Origin: 43-108 sp001915545
Lineage (GTDB): Bacteria; Bacteroidota; Bacteroidia; Bacteroidales; Bacteroidaceae
Direction of reading: 5' to 3'
DNA length: 42,033 nucleotides
Assembly: GCA_902491215.1 (NCBI GenBank)
Contig: CABUGV010000031.1
Span: forward strand, 1 to 42,033
Part shown: one piece after another, positions 41,700-42,033 of the stretch
Position numbering within the stretch: position 1 is the first letter of the stretch
Layout of the letters: every line of letters starts with the position of its first letter
Position numbers and translations under genes: made by a program
The notes under the pieces: model-generated
Databases searched by the model: none
What the model was told of the DNA's origin: nothing
What the model saw: the letters and a program-made list of their open reading frames with translations, nothing else

Positions 41700-41738
41700 G
41701 GCATATAAAGTCGATAGAGTATAATCACTTTATGTGCC
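41700..41738 (-). terminator. Hairpin at the end of the transposase transcript
   Basis: GGCATATAAAGT (41700-41711) pairs with ACTTTATGTGCC (41727-41738), with one wobble. On the minus strand it is followed by ATATTACTTTTT, a plausible terminator inside the IS. Confidence 0.45.
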
Positions 41739-41844
41739 ATTATTATTGCCCATTTTCCGTGTTTTTTCATATAATCCTATCTGTTGGACATGACGTTTCG
41801 GAAGAAGTCTGATGACCTCTTCTGATCCTGTCTGTAAATTCATG

Positions 41845-42033
41845 TCATGCCGCTTTATCCGATCGGTTTCTGATCTTGTCTATCATCAGTACGGCATTTG
41901 CCGTATGTATTCCGAAGAAGATCCAAAGGATTTCCGTCTTCCTGTTCCTGGCCTTTATCCTTGAGAGCGAGTAATGCTGCTTCTGGGTGCCGAAGCTTCC
42001 TTCAAGACGGGTGGCCCTTTCCTTGGAGAGTTC
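41845..42033 (-). CDS. IS transposase, C-terminal 62 residues (partial)
   Basis: The fragment enters from the right edge and ends at 41845. It contains KERATRLEGSFGTQKQHYSL, in which the glutamate before GSFG is the likely third catalytic residue of the DDE triad. RKTEILWIFFGIHTANAVLM and a basic end follow. It is the matching end of the transposase whose N-terminus lies at 1-173, as shown by the shared terminal repeats. Confidence 0.75.
   Translation of the reverse strand, partial: ELSKERATRLEGSFGTQKQHYSLSRIKARNRKTEILWIFFGIHTANAVLMIDKIRNRSDKAA

Larger units (their letters stand above)
41664..42033 (-). mobile_element. 3' end of the flanking insertion sequence, cut by the window edge
   Basis: It begins with the terminal repeat TAGGGATATTCAGTAAAT (41664-41681), the exact inverse of 300-317. 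It contains the transposase C-terminus and a terminator-like hairpin. It has the same orientation as the left-edge copy. Confidence 0.8.

Noticed and set aside
1..42033. 42-kb composite transposon bounded by IS copies
   Set aside because: The interval contains dnaA, nrdJ, ung, folB and other core genes, so it is chromosome flanked by IS copies rather than a mobile unit.

Overview
The window looks like a chromosomal contig from an anaerobic member of the Bacteroidales (Bacteroides/Prevotella group). The evidence is: many promoters of the Bacteroidetes type (TAnnTTTG about 20 bp downstream of TTG); a FeoA-FeoB fusion; a class II (B12-type) ribonucleotide reductase; a sodium-pumping decarboxylase set; a CcsB/CcsA (ResB-CcsA) fusion; a BspA-like leucine-rich-repeat protein; and lipoproteins whose acylated cysteine is followed by acidic residues, the surface-export pattern of this phylum. 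I cannot name a species. Both window ends lie inside copies of one insertion sequence, in the same orientation and sharing the 18-bp end TAGGGATATTCAGTAAAT, so the contig probably stops where a multicopy IS broke the assembly.

Layout. 1-317: 5' part of the IS. 432-4110: a hemerythrin/LuxR-type regulator (minus) divergent from the FeoAB iron transporter. 4383-11872: one terminator-bounded operon of porin, imelysin lipoprotein, di-heme lipoprotein, second porin, mono-heme lipoprotein and a Rid-family protein. 11955-14177: a cytochrome c synthase fusion that could mature the c-type cytochromes just upstream. 14178-16284: an AT-rich island holding a promoter with no gene and a decayed three-gene module (serine recombinase, ExoX-C-like protein, unknown). 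16285-18378: TonB-dependent receptor. 18663-20769: cell-wall amidase and MlaD-type lipid transfer protein. 21116-26766: dnaA, nitroreductase (minus), ribonucleotide reductase, folB. 27007-30641: decarboxylase gamma, alpha and beta subunits. 30935-34372: phospholipase-D/cardiolipin-synthase-like protein, Vsr endonuclease, GH10-like lipoprotein-free glycosidase. 34510-36941 (minus): ung, YeiH-type exporter, HAD phosphatase. 37097-42033: accessory debris consisting of a 5'-truncated BspA-like protein, a deleted IS982-type element, two GNAT acetyltransferases, an AraC regulator, the tail of a mobilization protein, and the 3' part of the flanking IS.

The most interesting part is 432-14177. An Fe/NO/O2-type sensor regulator, a ferrous iron transporter, two outer-membrane porins, three predicted surface lipoproteins (one imelysin, two c-type cytochromes) and a cytochrome c synthase sit side by side. 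My inference is a surface redox and iron-handling system feeding FeoAB. The family assignments are read from the sequence; the joint function is a hypothesis.
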